Shown: positions 40,383 through 48,624 of the stretch, piece after piece
How the letters are laid out: each line of letters starts with the position of its first letter
Position numbering within the stretch: the first letter of the stretch is position 1
Assembly (NCBI RefSeq): GCF_014649915.1
Contig: NZ_BMTY01000022.1
Coordinates: 1-64,000, forward strand
Reading direction: 5' to 3'
Length of the DNA: 64,000 bases
Source of the DNA: Streptomyces toxytricini
GTDB taxonomy: Bacteria; Actinomycetota; Actinomycetes; Streptomycetales; Streptomycetaceae
Program-made: the position numbers and the translations under genes
The notes under the pieces: model-generated
The model's input: the letters and a program-made list of their open reading frames with translations, nothing else
Told to the model about the DNA's origin: nothing
Databases searched by the model: none

Positions 40383-41605
40383 CGGATCGGCATGCCGGAC
40401 AGGGTGCGGGCGATGACCAGGCGCTGGATCTCGCTCGTGCCCTCGAAGATGGTGTAGATGGCGGCGTCGCGGTGCATCCGCTCCACCGGGTACTCCCGGG
40501 TGTAGCCGTTGCCGCCGAGGATCTGCACGGCCTGGGCGGTGACCTTCTTGGCGACCTCGCTCGCGTACAGCTTCGACATGGAGCCCTCCGCGGAGGTGAA
40601 CGGCCGCCCGGCGACCGCCATCCAGGAGGCGCGCCAGACCAGCAGGCGGGCCGCGTCGATCTGCGTGCGCATGTCGGCCAGCTGGAAGGCGACGCCCTGG
40701 TTGTCGATGATCGGCCGGCCGAACTGGGTGCGGGTCTTCGCGTAGTCGAGGGCGACCTCGTAGGCCGCGCGGGCGGTGCCCACCGCCATGGCGCCGACGG
40801 CGGGGCGGGAGGCCTCGAAGGTGGCCATGGCGGCGTTCTTGACGCGCTCGCCGCCTGCCCGGGCGCTCTCCCGGGCCCTCGCGAGCCGCTCGTCGAGCTT
40901 CTCCTTGCCGCCGAGCAGGCAGGACCCGGGGACCCGTACGTCCTCCAGGACGACCTCGGCGGTGTGGGAGGCGCGGATGCCGTGCTTCTTGAACTTCTGG
41001 CCCTGGGAGAGGCCGGGGGTGCCGGGCGGGACGATGAAGGAGGCGTGCCCCTTGGTGCCGAGCCCGGGGTCGACGACGGCGACGACGATGTGGACGTTGG
41101 CGATGCCGCCGTTGGTCGCCCAGGTCTTCGTCCCGTTCAGCACCCACTCGTCCTTGGCCTGGTCGTAGACGGCCCGGGTGCGCATGGAGCCGACGTCGGA
41201 TCCGGCGTCGGGCTCGGAGGAGCAGAAGGCGGCGACCTTCACGTCGTCCGGGGTGCCGTACATCTGGGGGATCCAGGTGCCGATCTGCTCCTCGGTGCCG
41301 TTGGCGAGGACGCCGATGGCGGCGAGGCCCGTGCCGACGATCGACAGGGCGATGCCCGCGTCGCCCCAGAACAGCTCCTCCATGGCCATCGGGACGCCGA
41401 GGCCGGTGGGGTCGAAGAACTGCTGGGCGTAGAAGTCGAGGGAGTAGATGCCGACCTTGGCGGCCTCCTGGATGACGGGCCAGGGCGTCTCCTCGCGCTC
41501 GTCCCACTCGGCGGCGGCGGGCCGGATGACGTCGGCGGCGAAGCCGTGGATCCAGTCCCGGACCTGCCTCTGGTCCTCGTTGAGCTCCATGGTGAACTCC
41601 GCCAT
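40379..41605 (-). CDS. acyl-CoA dehydrogenase
   Basis: 408 residues. N-terminal helical region, beta domain with SEPDAGSDVGSMRTRA and NGTKTWATNG, C-terminal helical region with QILGGNGYTREYPVERMHRDA and YTIFEGTSEIQR; the Glu of YTIFEGTS is the base that takes the alpha proton. FAD enzyme of fatty acid or branched amino acid breakdown, electrons passing to ETF. An ~20-residue insert near 240-255 (RARESARAGGERV) is a local feature. GGAGGGG before the ATG. Divergent from a TetR gene with a palindrome between. Confidence 0.93.
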   Translation of the reverse strand: MAEFTMELNEDQRQVRDWIHGFAADVIRPAAAEWDEREETPWPVIQEAAKVGIYSLDFYAQQFFDPTGLGVPMAMEELFWGDAGIALSIVGTGLAAIGVLANGTEEQIGTWIPQMYGTPDDVKVAAFCSSEPDAGSDVGSMRTRAVYDQAKDEWVLNGTKTWATNGGIANVHIVVAVVDPGLGTKGHASFIVPPGTPGLSQGQKFKKHGIRASHTAEVVLEDVRVPGSCLLGGKEKLDERLARARESARAGGERVKNAAMATFEASRPAVGAMAVGTARAAYEVALDYAKTRTQFGRPIIDNQGVAFQLADMRTQIDAARLLVWRASWMAVAGRPFTSAEGSMSKLYASEVAKKVTAQAVQILGGNGYTREYPVERMHRDAAIYTIFEGTSEIQRLVIARTLSGMPIR

Positions 41606-41624
41606 GTCCCCTCCAACAGCGCAC

Positions 41625-41683
41625 CCGCCAGTGCGTTACTGGCGGTAACCTCTACGGTGGCCACAGTCTGTTACCGGCGAGTA
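41625..41683. promoter_or_regulatory. TetR operators for the acyl-CoA dehydrogenase gene
   Basis: Perfect 8-bp arms CCGCCAGT (41625-41632) and ACTGGCGG (41638-41645). Overlapping GTTAC-tggcg-GTAAC at 41635-41649. A related half, TTACCGGCGAGTA, is at 41671-41683. The set lies between the dehydrogenase and a TetR gene. Confidence 0.8.
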
Positions 41684-41796
41684 GTCAGTGTCAAGCGCGA
41701 CCCTGCCCGCACCGGCCGGTTCATCTGCCGAGGTGCCCGGGGTGTTACGTTGCGTGGGCGTCACGCACCATCGCAAGGGCGGGGAGAGAACACGTC

Positions 41797-42441
41797 ATGG
41801 ACACCACGCAGCAGGCCGGCGAACCGGGCACGGCCGAACGCCGCCGCCGGGAGCTGCTCGAAGCGGCCGACCGCGTCGTCCTCAGGGACGGCCCCAGGGC
41901 GTCCATGAACGCCATCGCCGCCGAGGCCGGCATCACCAAGCCGATCCTCTACCGGCACTTCGGCGACAAGGCCGGGCTCTACCAGGCCCTCGCCGTACGG
42001 CACACCGACGCCCTGCTCGGCTCGCTGCGCGCCGCGCTCGACGCGCCCGCCGAGCGCCGCCGCCGGGTGGAGTCCACCCTGCACACCTATCTCGCGGCGA
42101 TCGAGGCCCGCCCGCAGGTCTACCGCTTCCTGATGCACCCCACCGAGGACTCGCACGGCGCCGACACCGGCTTCGACGTGGGCCGGCACTCCGCCCCGCT
42201 CCTGCGCCGTCTAGGCGAGGAACTGGCCGAGGTGATCAGCGAGCGCGTGGACCTCGGCCCCGGCGGGGAGCGGCTGGCCCGCATCTGGGGGCACGGGATC
42301 GTCGGCATGATGCACGCGGCCGGCGACTGGTGGCTCGGCGAACGCCCCTGCACGCGCGAGGAGTTGGTCTCGGGCCTCACCGACCTGTTGTGGGGCCGGC
42401 TGTCCACCGCCGGCGACCGCGCGGACGGCCCCGGCTTCTAG
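41797..42441 (+). CDS. TetR family transcriptional regulator (fatty-acid type)
   Basis: 214 residues. Helix-turn-helix about 16-65 with SMNAIAAEAGITKPILYRHFGDKAGLYQAL, the TetR pattern common in fatty acid regulators. C-terminal domain fits TetR_C. GGGGAGAG precedes the ATG. It is divergent from acyl-CoA dehydrogenase with shared palindromes, so it likely represses that gene and is released by an acyl-CoA. The TAG stop lies within a CTAG that flanks a palindromic element. Confidence 0.9.
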   Translation: MDTTQQAGEPGTAERRRRELLEAADRVVLRDGPRASMNAIAAEAGITKPILYRHFGDKAGLYQALAVRHTDALLGSLRAALDAPAERRRRVESTLHTYLAAIEARPQVYRFLMHPTEDSHGADTGFDVGRHSAPLLRRLGEELAEVISERVDLGPGGERLARIWGHGIVGMMHAAGDWWLGERPCTREELVSGLTDLLWGRLSTAGDRADGPGF

Positions 42442-42503
42442 GCCCTGTCGTCGAACTCCCGTCGTCGCCCGGGGGCAGGCGGGAGTTCGACGACAGGTCC
42501 TAG
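42438..42503. repeat. MITE-like palindromic element (or strong bidirectional terminator)
   Basis: Inverted repeats of 20 bp with one mismatch at 42442-42461 and 42480-42499 (18-bp perfect core), 18-bp centre. CTAG flanks both sides (42438-42441 and 42500-42503), and the direct repeat extends to CTAGGCC. CTAG fits the YTAR target duplication of IS5-family elements. The TetR stop codon TAG is part of the left CTAG. It would also fold as a terminator for the TetR and deformylase genes. Confidence 0.65.
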
Positions 42504-42563
42504 GCCGTGCGCGGGCGCCACGCAGCCCGTACGCGGCCGGCCGCCGGGGCCGGCGCCTCGGGG

Positions 42564-43127
42564 TCAGCCCTCCAGGGCGTGCAGGCCGCGGGCGCCCCAG
42601 GACGTTTTGCCGATCGCCCGCCGCAGCCGGCGGCCCCGCATCCCGGTGACCCGCTGGGCGTACACGGTGCCGTCGAGGTGGTCGCACTCGTGCTGGAGGC
42701 AGCGGGCGAAGAACCCGGTGCCGGTGATCCGCACCGGGGCGCCGTCCGCGGTGGTCCCCTCGACGACCGCGCGGTCGAAGCGGGGCGTGCCGGCCTCGAG
42801 GCCGGGAAGGGAAAGGCAGCCCTCGGGGCCGAGGTACTCGTCGCCGTCGGCTTCGACGAGGCGGGGGTTGACGACGTGGCCGACGTGCCGGACGTCCTCG
42901 TCGTCGGGGCAGTCGTAGACGAACACCCGCAGCCCCACGCCGATCTGGTTCGCGGCCAGGCCGACGCCCTCGGCGGCGTACATGGTGGCGAACATGTCCT
43001 CGACCAGCGCGCCGAGGGCGGGACCGAAATCGGTCGCCTCCGCGCACGGCGAGTGGAGCACCGGATCGCCCAGGAGGCTCATGGTGCGGACGGTGCCGGA
43101 AGTCCCGGGGATGACGCGCTGTCGCAT
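42564..43127 (-). CDS. def: peptide deformylase
   Basis: 187 residues with the three deformylase motifs: GVGLAANQIG at 54-63, EGCLSLPG at 102-109 (metal ligand C104), and QHECDHLDG at 145-153 (ligands H146 and H150, catalytic E147). It removes the formyl group from new proteins. The start ATG lacks a ribosome site but a TAGGCT hexamer ends 6 nt upstream, suggesting leaderless translation. Divergent from murT. Genomes of this group usually have more than one copy. Confidence 0.95.
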   Translation of the reverse strand: MRQRVIPGTSGTVRTMSLLGDPVLHSPCAEATDFGPALGALVEDMFATMYAAEGVGLAANQIGVGLRVFVYDCPDDEDVRHVGHVVNPRLVEADGDEYLGPEGCLSLPGLEAGTPRFDRAVVEGTTADGAPVRITGTGFFARCLQHECDHLDGTVYAQRVTGMRGRRLRRAIGKTSWGARGLHALEG

Positions 43128-43133
43128 GGCGAC

Positions 43134-43139
43134 AGCCTA
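43134..43139 (-). promoter_or_regulatory. -10-like hexamer of def (leaderless candidate)
   Basis: TAGGCT on the minus strand, 6 nt before the def ATG. No good -35 is visible at 16-19 bp. Same spacing as at the genes starting at 11045 and 39093. Confidence 0.4.
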
Positions 43140-43249
43140 CGACGGGCGAATATATGAGGAGATCCGCGGCGGTCCGGGGGCGCCGCGGTCAGCGCCCCGG
43201 CCGGTACTGGATAGGCTGGGGCCGGTCGACGCAAGGAGGACTAGGGACG

Positions 43250-44488
43250 ATGGCAGGCAACACAGAGCCGCTTTCGCCGCGCGCCAAGCTGGCCGTGACG
43301 GCGGGCAGGGCCGCGGCGGCGGTGTCGCGGGCCGCGGGGCGCGGAAGCGGATCGGTGATCGGGGGCAAGGTCGCACTCAAACTCGACCCCGACCTCCTCG
43401 GAGCGCTCGCGCAGCACCTCGACGTCGTCCTCGTCTCCGCCACCAACGGCAAGACCACGACGACGCGCCTCATCGCGGAGGCCCTGCGGGCCAGCGGGCC
43501 GGTGGTCTCCAACGCGCTCGGCGCGAACATGCCGGCCGGCATCACGTCCGCCCTCGCGGGCGGCTCGGACGCCAAGTACGGCGTCATCGAGGTGGACGAG
43601 AAGTACCTGGCCGGGGTCGCCCGGGACGTGACACCCAAGGCGATCGCGCTGCTGAACCTCTCGCGCGACCAGCTGGACCGCGCCGCCGAGACCCGCATGC
43701 TCGCGGAGAAGTGGCGCGAGGGGCTGGCCGGCTCCAAGGCGGTCATCGTCGCCAACTGCGACGACCCGCTGATCGTGTGGTCGGCGTCCTCCTCGCAGAA
43801 CGTGGTGTGGGTGGCCGCCGGCCAGGAGTGGAAGGACGACGCCTGGTCGTGCCCCTCCTGCGGCGGCGTGATGCAGCGCCCCGGCGACGACTGGTTCTGC
43901 GGCGAGTGCGGCTTCCGCCGGCCCACCCCGAGCTGGGTGCTCTCCGGCGACCACGTCCTCGACCCGCACGGCTCGGCGTGGCCGATCAGCCTCCAGCTGC
44001 CGGGCCGCGCCAACAAGGCGAACGCGGCCACCTCGGCCGCCGTGGCCGCCGTCTTCGGCGTGCCGCCGCAGGTCGCGCTGGAGCGGATGTACCAGGTGCA
44101 GGCGGTCGCCGGCCGGTACGACGTCGTGCGGTTCCAGGACCGGGAGCTGCGGCTGCTGCTCGCCAAGAACCCGGCGGGCTGGCTCGAAACGTTTTCGCTG
44201 ATCGACCAGCCGCCGGCCCCGGTGATCCTCTCGGTCAACGCCCGCGGCGCCGACGGCACGGACACCTCCTGGCTGTGGGACGTGGACTACCCGCGCCTCG
44301 CCGGCCACCCGATCTTCGTGATCGGCGACCGCCGGCTCGACCTGGCGGTCCGCCTCGAGGTCGCCGGCCTGGACTTCCGGGTCTGCGAGACCCTCGACGA
44401 GGCCGTGCAGCTCGCTCCGCCCGGCCAGATCGAGCTGATCGCCAACTACACCGCCTTCCAGGACGTGCGCCGCCGCGTCGGCAACTAG
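43250..44488 (+). CDS. murT: lipid II isoglutaminyl synthase, Mur ligase subunit
   Basis: 412 residues. Mur-ligase ATP loop ATNGKTTT at 64-71 and a middle domain interrupted by a four-Cys zinc ribbon (C201, C204, C217, C220; W-S-C-P-S-C and F-C-G-E-C), the hallmark of MurT. With GatD it amidates the alpha-carboxyl of D-glutamate in lipid II, using ATP and glutamine-derived ammonia at the inner membrane face. AAGGAGGA 9 nt before the ATG. gatD follows 18 nt downstream. A TAGGCT at 43212 may be the -10. Confidence 0.95.
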   Translation: MAGNTEPLSPRAKLAVTAGRAAAAVSRAAGRGSGSVIGGKVALKLDPDLLGALAQHLDVVLVSATNGKTTTTRLIAEALRASGPVVSNALGANMPAGITSALAGGSDAKYGVIEVDEKYLAGVARDVTPKAIALLNLSRDQLDRAAETRMLAEKWREGLAGSKAVIVANCDDPLIVWSASSSQNVVWVAAGQEWKDDAWSCPSCGGVMQRPGDDWFCGECGFRRPTPSWVLSGDHVLDPHGSAWPISLQLPGRANKANAATSAAVAAVFGVPPQVALERMYQVQAVAGRYDVVRFQDRELRLLLAKNPAGWLETFSLIDQPPAPVILSVNARGADGTDTSWLWDVDYPRLAGHPIFVIGDRRLDLAVRLEVAGLDFRVCETLDEAVQLAPPGQIELIANYTAFQDVRRRVGN

Positions 44489-44506
44489 CCCATAGAGGAC
44501 AAGAGC

Positions 44507-45235
44507 ATGAGCGACAACAGCCTGCGCCTGGTGTGGGTCTACCCCGACCTGCTCAGCACGTACGGAGACCAGGGCAACGTTCTCGTGGTGGAGCGCCGGG
44601 CGCGCCGGCGCGGCCTGGACGTGCAGCGCGTGGACGTGCGCAGCGACCAGCCGATCCCGACCTCGGGCGACATCTATCTGATCGGCGGCGGCGAGGACCG
44701 CCCGCAGCGGCTCGCCGCCGAGCGCCTGGTGCGCGACGGCGGCCTGGAGCGGGCCGTCTCGAACGGGGCGATCGTCTTCTCCGTGTGCGCCGGCTACCAG
44801 ATCCTGGGCAACGAGTTCGTCAACGACATGGGCGAGCGGCAGCAGGGGCTCGGCCTGCTGGACGTCGTCACCGTCCGCGGCGAGGGCGAGCGCTGCGTCG
44901 GCGACGTCCTCGCGGACATCGACCCGCAGCTCGGCCTGCCGCAGCTGACGGGCTTCGAGAACCACCAGGGCGTCACGCACCTCGGCCCCGCCGCCAAGCC
45001 GTTCGCCCGCACCCGCCTGGGCCGCGGCAACGGCACGGGCGACGGCACCGAGGGCGCGTACAACGACACGGTGTTCGGCACGTACATGCACGGCCCCGTC
45101 ATGGCCCGCAACCCGCTCATCGCGGACCTGCTGCTGAAGCTGGCCCTCGACGTGAACGCGCTGCCGCCCATCGACGACCGCTGGTACGACGCGCTGCGCG
45201 CGGAGCGCATCGCCGCGGCGACGCAGCCCGCCTGA
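44507..45235 (+). CDS. gatD: lipid II isoglutaminyl synthase, glutamine amidotransferase subunit
   Basis: 242 residues. Class I amidotransferase-like: nucleophile C94 in FSVCAGYQ and H195 in TYMHGPVM, matching the catalytic Cys and His of Staphylococcus GatD. It supplies ammonia to MurT. 18 nt after murT on the same strand, no promoter between. Followed by a strong terminator. Confidence 0.95.
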   Translation: MSDNSLRLVWVYPDLLSTYGDQGNVLVVERRARRRGLDVQRVDVRSDQPIPTSGDIYLIGGGEDRPQRLAAERLVRDGGLERAVSNGAIVFSVCAGYQILGNEFVNDMGERQQGLGLLDVVTVRGEGERCVGDVLADIDPQLGLPQLTGFENHQGVTHLGPAAKPFARTRLGRGNGTGDGTEGAYNDTVFGTYMHGPVMARNPLIADLLLKLALDVNALPPIDDRWYDALRAERIAAATQPA

Positions 45236-45270
45236 GCCCGGCCGCGTAACCGCGGGTACGCCCTGCGTTC

Positions 45271-45300
45271 GGCCCGGATTCCCCTCGGGGGGTCCGGGCC
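45271..45300 (+). terminator. terminator after murT-gatD
   Basis: Stem GGCCCGGA (45271-45278) with TCCGGGCC (45293-45300), and an inner CCCC/GGGG pair with a TCG loop. No T-run. Confidence 0.7.
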
Positions 45301-45344
45301 GGTGTGCGTTCGCACGAGGAACGCGGCCATCATGCGGAGGATGG

Positions 45345-45374
45345 TTCAGTCCGGTGCCGATCCGCTAGTAGGGT
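45345..45374 (+). promoter_or_regulatory. candidate promoter of pfkA
   Basis: TTCAGT at 45345-45350 and TAGGGT at 45369-45374, spacer 18 bp. Would give a leader of about 60 nt before the ATG at 45440. Confidence 0.45.
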
Positions 45375-45439
45375 GACGGGTAGTTCCAACCGGACGACGT
45401 GGTCCGGTCGTCGGCCCACGTTGCAAAGGTCTTCCTGCC

Positions 45440-46465
45440 ATGCGCATTGGTGTGCTCACTTCCGGTGGCGACTGCCCCGGCCTCAACGCCGTCATCCGCT
45501 CCGTCGTGCACCGCGCCGTCGTCGACCACGGCGACGAGGTCATCGGCTTCCACGACGGCTGGCGCGGGCTCCTGGAGGCGGACTACCGCAAACTCGACCT
45601 CGACGCGGTGGCCGGCATCCTCGCCCGCGGCGGCACCATCCTCGGCTCCTCCCGCGTCCAGCCCGCGCACCTGCGCGACGGCGTGGAGCGGGCCCGCGGC
45701 CACGTCGCGGACCTCGGCCTGGACGCCATCATCCCGATCGGCGGCGAGGGCACGCTGAAGGCGGCGAACCTGCTCGCGCAGGGCGGCCTGCCGATCGTGG
45801 GCGTGCCGAAGACCATCGACAACGACATCGCCTCGACGGACGTCACCTTCGGCTTCGACACGGCCGTCGGTGTGGCCACGGAGGCGCTGGACCGGCTGAA
45901 GACGACCGCCGAGTCCCACCAGCGCGTCATGGTCGTGGAGGTCATGGGCCGCCACACCGGCTGGATCGCGCTGCACTCGGGCATGGCGGCCGGCGCGCAC
46001 GCCATCGTCGTGCCGGAGCGGCCCTTCGACATCGAGGAGCTGGCCGGGATCGTCGGCGAGCGCTTCTCCGCGGGCAAGCGGTTCGCGATCGTCGTCGTCG
46101 CCGAGGGCGCGAAGCCGCGGCCGGGCACCATGGAGTACGCGGAGGGCGGCACCGACCAGTACGGCCACGAGCGCTTCGCCGGCATCGGCAACATCCTGGC
46201 GGTGGAGCTGGAGCGCCGCCTGGGCAAGGAGGCCCGCCCGGTCATCCTGGGCCACGTCCAGCGAGGCGGCACCCCGACCGCGTACGACCGGGTGCTGGCC
46301 ACCCGCTTCGGCTGGCACGCGGTGGAGGCGGCGCACCGCGGCGAGTTCGGGATGCTGACCGCGCTGCGCGGCACGGAGATCGAGATGGTGCCGCTCGCCC
46401 GTGCGGTGGAGAGCCTGAAGACGGTCCCGGCGGAGCGCTACGACGAGGCGCAGACCGTTCTGTGA
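45440..46465 (+). CDS. pfkA: 6-phosphofructokinase
   Basis: 341 residues. Motifs: GGDCPGLNAVIR at 9-20, GGEGT at 101-105, PKTIDNDI at 123-130 (catalytic Asp), and MGRHTGWIA. G104 is the residue associated with ATP use, while K124 is the residue of pyrophosphate-type enzymes; this G104/K124 mix is seen in actinobacterial ATP-PFKs. It phosphorylates fructose 6-phosphate in glycolysis. AAAGG precedes the ATG. Terminator follows. Confidence 0.95.
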   Translation: MRIGVLTSGGDCPGLNAVIRSVVHRAVVDHGDEVIGFHDGWRGLLEADYRKLDLDAVAGILARGGTILGSSRVQPAHLRDGVERARGHVADLGLDAIIPIGGEGTLKAANLLAQGGLPIVGVPKTIDNDIASTDVTFGFDTAVGVATEALDRLKTTAESHQRVMVVEVMGRHTGWIALHSGMAAGAHAIVVPERPFDIEELAGIVGERFSAGKRFAIVVVAEGAKPRPGTMEYAEGGTDQYGHERFAGIGNILAVELERRLGKEARPVILGHVQRGGTPTAYDRVLATRFGWHAVEAAHRGEFGMLTALRGTEIEMVPLARAVESLKTVPAERYDEAQTVL

Positions 46466-46483
46466 CCTTTCTCCCCTTCTGTC

Positions 46484-46517
46484 GCCGCCCCCGGACGCAA
46501 GCGCGTACGGGGGCGGC
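46484..46517 (+). terminator. terminator after pfkA
   Basis: 10-bp perfect stem GCCGCCCCCG (46484-46493) and CGGGGGCGGC (46508-46517), 14-nt loop. Confidence 0.7.
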
Positions 46518-46556
46518 ACTACTGTGGTGGGGCACCACGGTCAAGGGAGTGAACAG

Positions 46557-47516
46557 ATGGATCACAGCGGTCACGGCTCGGGCATGCACACGCACATGGA
46601 CCTGCCGCCGTTCACGCTGGGCCGCGCTCTGGAGTTCTCCTTCGACGCGTTCTTCCTGATCGGCTCGCTCGTCGGCCTCGGCCTCTACCTGTGGGGCGTG
46701 GTGCGTCTCAAGCGGCGCGGGGACGCCTGGCCCGCGGGCCGGATCGTCGCCTTCTGCGCGGGCGTGCTGAGCGTGGCACTGATGATGTGCACCAAGCTGA
46801 ACGACTACGGCATGGTCATGTTCAGCGTGCACATGGTGCAGCACATGGTGATCAGCATGCTGTCGCCGATCCTGCTGCTGCTGGGGGCCCCGGTGACGCT
46901 CGCACTGCGCGCGCTGCCGCCGGCCGGCCGCGGCCGCAAGGGCCCGCGGGAGCTTCTGCTGGCGCTGCTGCACAGCCGCTACATGCGGGTGGTCACCCAC
47001 CCGGCGTTCACCATCCCCATGTTCATCGCCAGCCTCTACGCCCTCTACTTCACCCCGCTCTTCGACTTCCTGATGGAGAGCAAGCCCGGGCACATCGGGA
47101 TGATGGTGCACTTCCTGGCGGTCGGCCTGGTGTTCTTCTGGCCGATCATGGGCGTGGACCCGGGCCCGCACCGCCCGGGCTACGTGATGCGCATGCTGGA
47201 GCTCTTCGCCGGAATGCCCTTCCATGCCTTCTTCGGCATCGCGCTGATGATGGCGAGCGAGCCGATGATCGGGACGTACAGCAACCCGCCGGCGTCGCTC
47301 GGCATCGACCCCCTGCTCGACCAGCAGTGGGGCGGCGGCATCGCCTGGGCCTTCAGCGAGATCCCCTCGGTGCTGGTGCTGATCGCGCTGATGTACCAGT
47401 GGTACCACTCGGAACAGCGGGCGGCGAAGCGCGCCGACCGGGCCGCCGACCGCAACGGCGACGCCGAGCTGGAGGCGTACAACGCCTATCTGGCGTCGCT
47501 CCGCGCGCGTCAGTAG
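46557..47516 (+). CDS. CtaG-like cytochrome c oxidase assembly protein
   Basis: 319 residues with about seven TM segments. His-rich, metal-like N-terminus (DHSGHGSGMHTHMD). Conserved MFSVHMVQHMVISMLSP helix, TPLFDFLMESKPGH and FFWPIMGVDPGP fit the caa3/CtaG family (cytochrome c oxidase assembly, copper-related). It acts in the cytoplasmic membrane. AAGGGAG before the ATG at 46557. Followed by a 52-codon membrane protein. Confidence 0.9.
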   Translation: MDHSGHGSGMHTHMDLPPFTLGRALEFSFDAFFLIGSLVGLGLYLWGVVRLKRRGDAWPAGRIVAFCAGVLSVALMMCTKLNDYGMVMFSVHMVQHMVISMLSPILLLLGAPVTLALRALPPAGRGRKGPRELLLALLHSRYMRVVTHPAFTIPMFIASLYALYFTPLFDFLMESKPGHIGMMVHFLAVGLVFFWPIMGVDPGPHRPGYVMRMLELFAGMPFHAFFGIALMMASEPMIGTYSNPPASLGIDPLLDQQWGGGIAWAFSEIPSVLVLIALMYQWYHSEQRAAKRADRAADRNGDAELEAYNAYLASLRARQ

Positions 47517-47548
47517 CGCGCGGGCGCCTCCGCGCGCCACCATGGGGC

Positions 47549-47707
47549 ATGACCGGTTCCGTCAAGGCGATGGCCGTCATGACCTTCGCCGCCCTCGTGG
47601 CCGTCGCCACCTACTCCGTGGCCCTCGGCAGCAACGGCTGGCTGTGGTTCGGCTGGGTGGTCCTGGGGCTCCTCACGGCCGCGATGGGCGCGTCCCGCAG
47701 CGGCTGA
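47549..47707 (+). CDS. small two-TM membrane protein
   Basis: 52 residues, two hydrophobic segments (VMTFAALVAVATYSVAL and WLWFGWVVLGLLTAAMG) joined by a short polar loop. Thirty-two nt after the CtaG-like gene on the same strand. The ribosome site is weak. It may be a subunit or helper of the same membrane complex; function not shown. Confidence 0.6.
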   Translation: MTGSVKAMAVMTFAALVAVATYSVALGSNGWLWFGWVVLGLLTAAMGASRSG

Positions 47708-47848
47708 GCGGCGCCCGCGCGCGCCGCGGTCCGGGCCGGCCACCGGCCGTGCCGGCCTCCGCCGTGCCGCCGCGCCCGCGCACCGCGGCGGGTGCCCGTC
47801 CGTCCGTACGATGGCGGTGACGACGGGACGGGGCGACGGGAGCTGCCG

Positions 47849-48559
47849 GTGTTCTACCTCTTGCTCAAGCACGTGTTCCTGGGTCCGCTGCTGCGGCTGC
47901 TGTTCCGGCCGCGGATCGAGGGGCTGGAGTACGTCCCGGAGGAGGGGGCCGCGATCGTCGCGGGCAACCACCTGTCCTTCTCCGACCACTTCCTCATGCC
48001 CGCGGTCCTGCGGCGGCGGATCACCTTCCTCGCGAAGGCCGAGTACTTCACAGGGCCGGGGCTGAAGGGCCGGCTGACCGCCTTCTTCTTCCGCAGCGCC
48101 GGGCAGATCCCCGTCGACCGGTCGGGCAAGGAGGCCGGCCGGGCCGCACTGCGCGAGGGCCTGGAGGTGCTCTCCCGCGGCGAGCTGCTCGGGATCTACC
48201 CCGAGGGCACCCGCTCGCACGACGGGCGGCTGTACAAGGGCAAGGTCGGGGTGGCGGCGATGGCGCTGGGCGCGGGGGTGCCGGTCGTGCCGTGCGCGAT
48301 GGTCGGCACGTTCGAGGTGCAGCCGCCGGGCCGGAAGATCCCGAGGATCCGGCGGGTCACGATCCGCTTCGGCCGGCCGCTGGACTTCTCGCGGTACGCC
48401 GGGATGGAGGGCGAGCGGGCGGTGCTGCGCGCCGTCACCGACGAGATCATGTACGCGATCCTGGAGCTGTCGGGCCAGGAGTACGTCGACCGGTACGCCG
48501 CCGAGGTGAAGGCGGAGGCCGAGGAGGCGCGGAAGACGGCCCGGCGCAGGACGCGCTGA
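47849..48559 (+). CDS. 1-acyl-glycerol-3-phosphate acyltransferase-like (PlsC domain)
   Basis: 236 residues. PlsC motifs: NHLSFSD at 40-46 (H41-x4-D46), and YPEGTRS near 126-132. It has a hydrophobic start typical of membrane-associated acyltransferases. Adds an acyl chain to lysophosphatidate or a related lipid. GTG start with GGGAG 7 nt upstream. It converges on the secreted hydrolase gene with a shared terminator. Confidence 0.9.
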   Translation: MFYLLLKHVFLGPLLRLLFRPRIEGLEYVPEEGAAIVAGNHLSFSDHFLMPAVLRRRITFLAKAEYFTGPGLKGRLTAFFFRSAGQIPVDRSGKEAGRAALREGLEVLSRGELLGIYPEGTRSHDGRLYKGKVGVAAMALGAGVPVVPCAMVGTFEVQPPGRKIPRIRRVTIRFGRPLDFSRYAGMEGERAVLRAVTDEIMYAILELSGQEYVDRYAAEVKAEAEEARKTARRRTR

Positions 48560-48581
48560 GCCGCCTTCCGTGCGGGTGCCG

Positions 48582-48618
48582 CGACCCCGCGGCGGCGCAT
48601 GCCACCGCCGCGGGGTCG
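48582..48618. terminator. bidirectional terminator hairpin
   Basis: 14-bp perfect stem, arms 48582-48595 and 48605-48618, 9-nt loop, in the 65-bp gap between the convergent acyltransferase and hydrolase genes. Confidence 0.85.
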
Positions 48619-48624
48619 GCCGGG

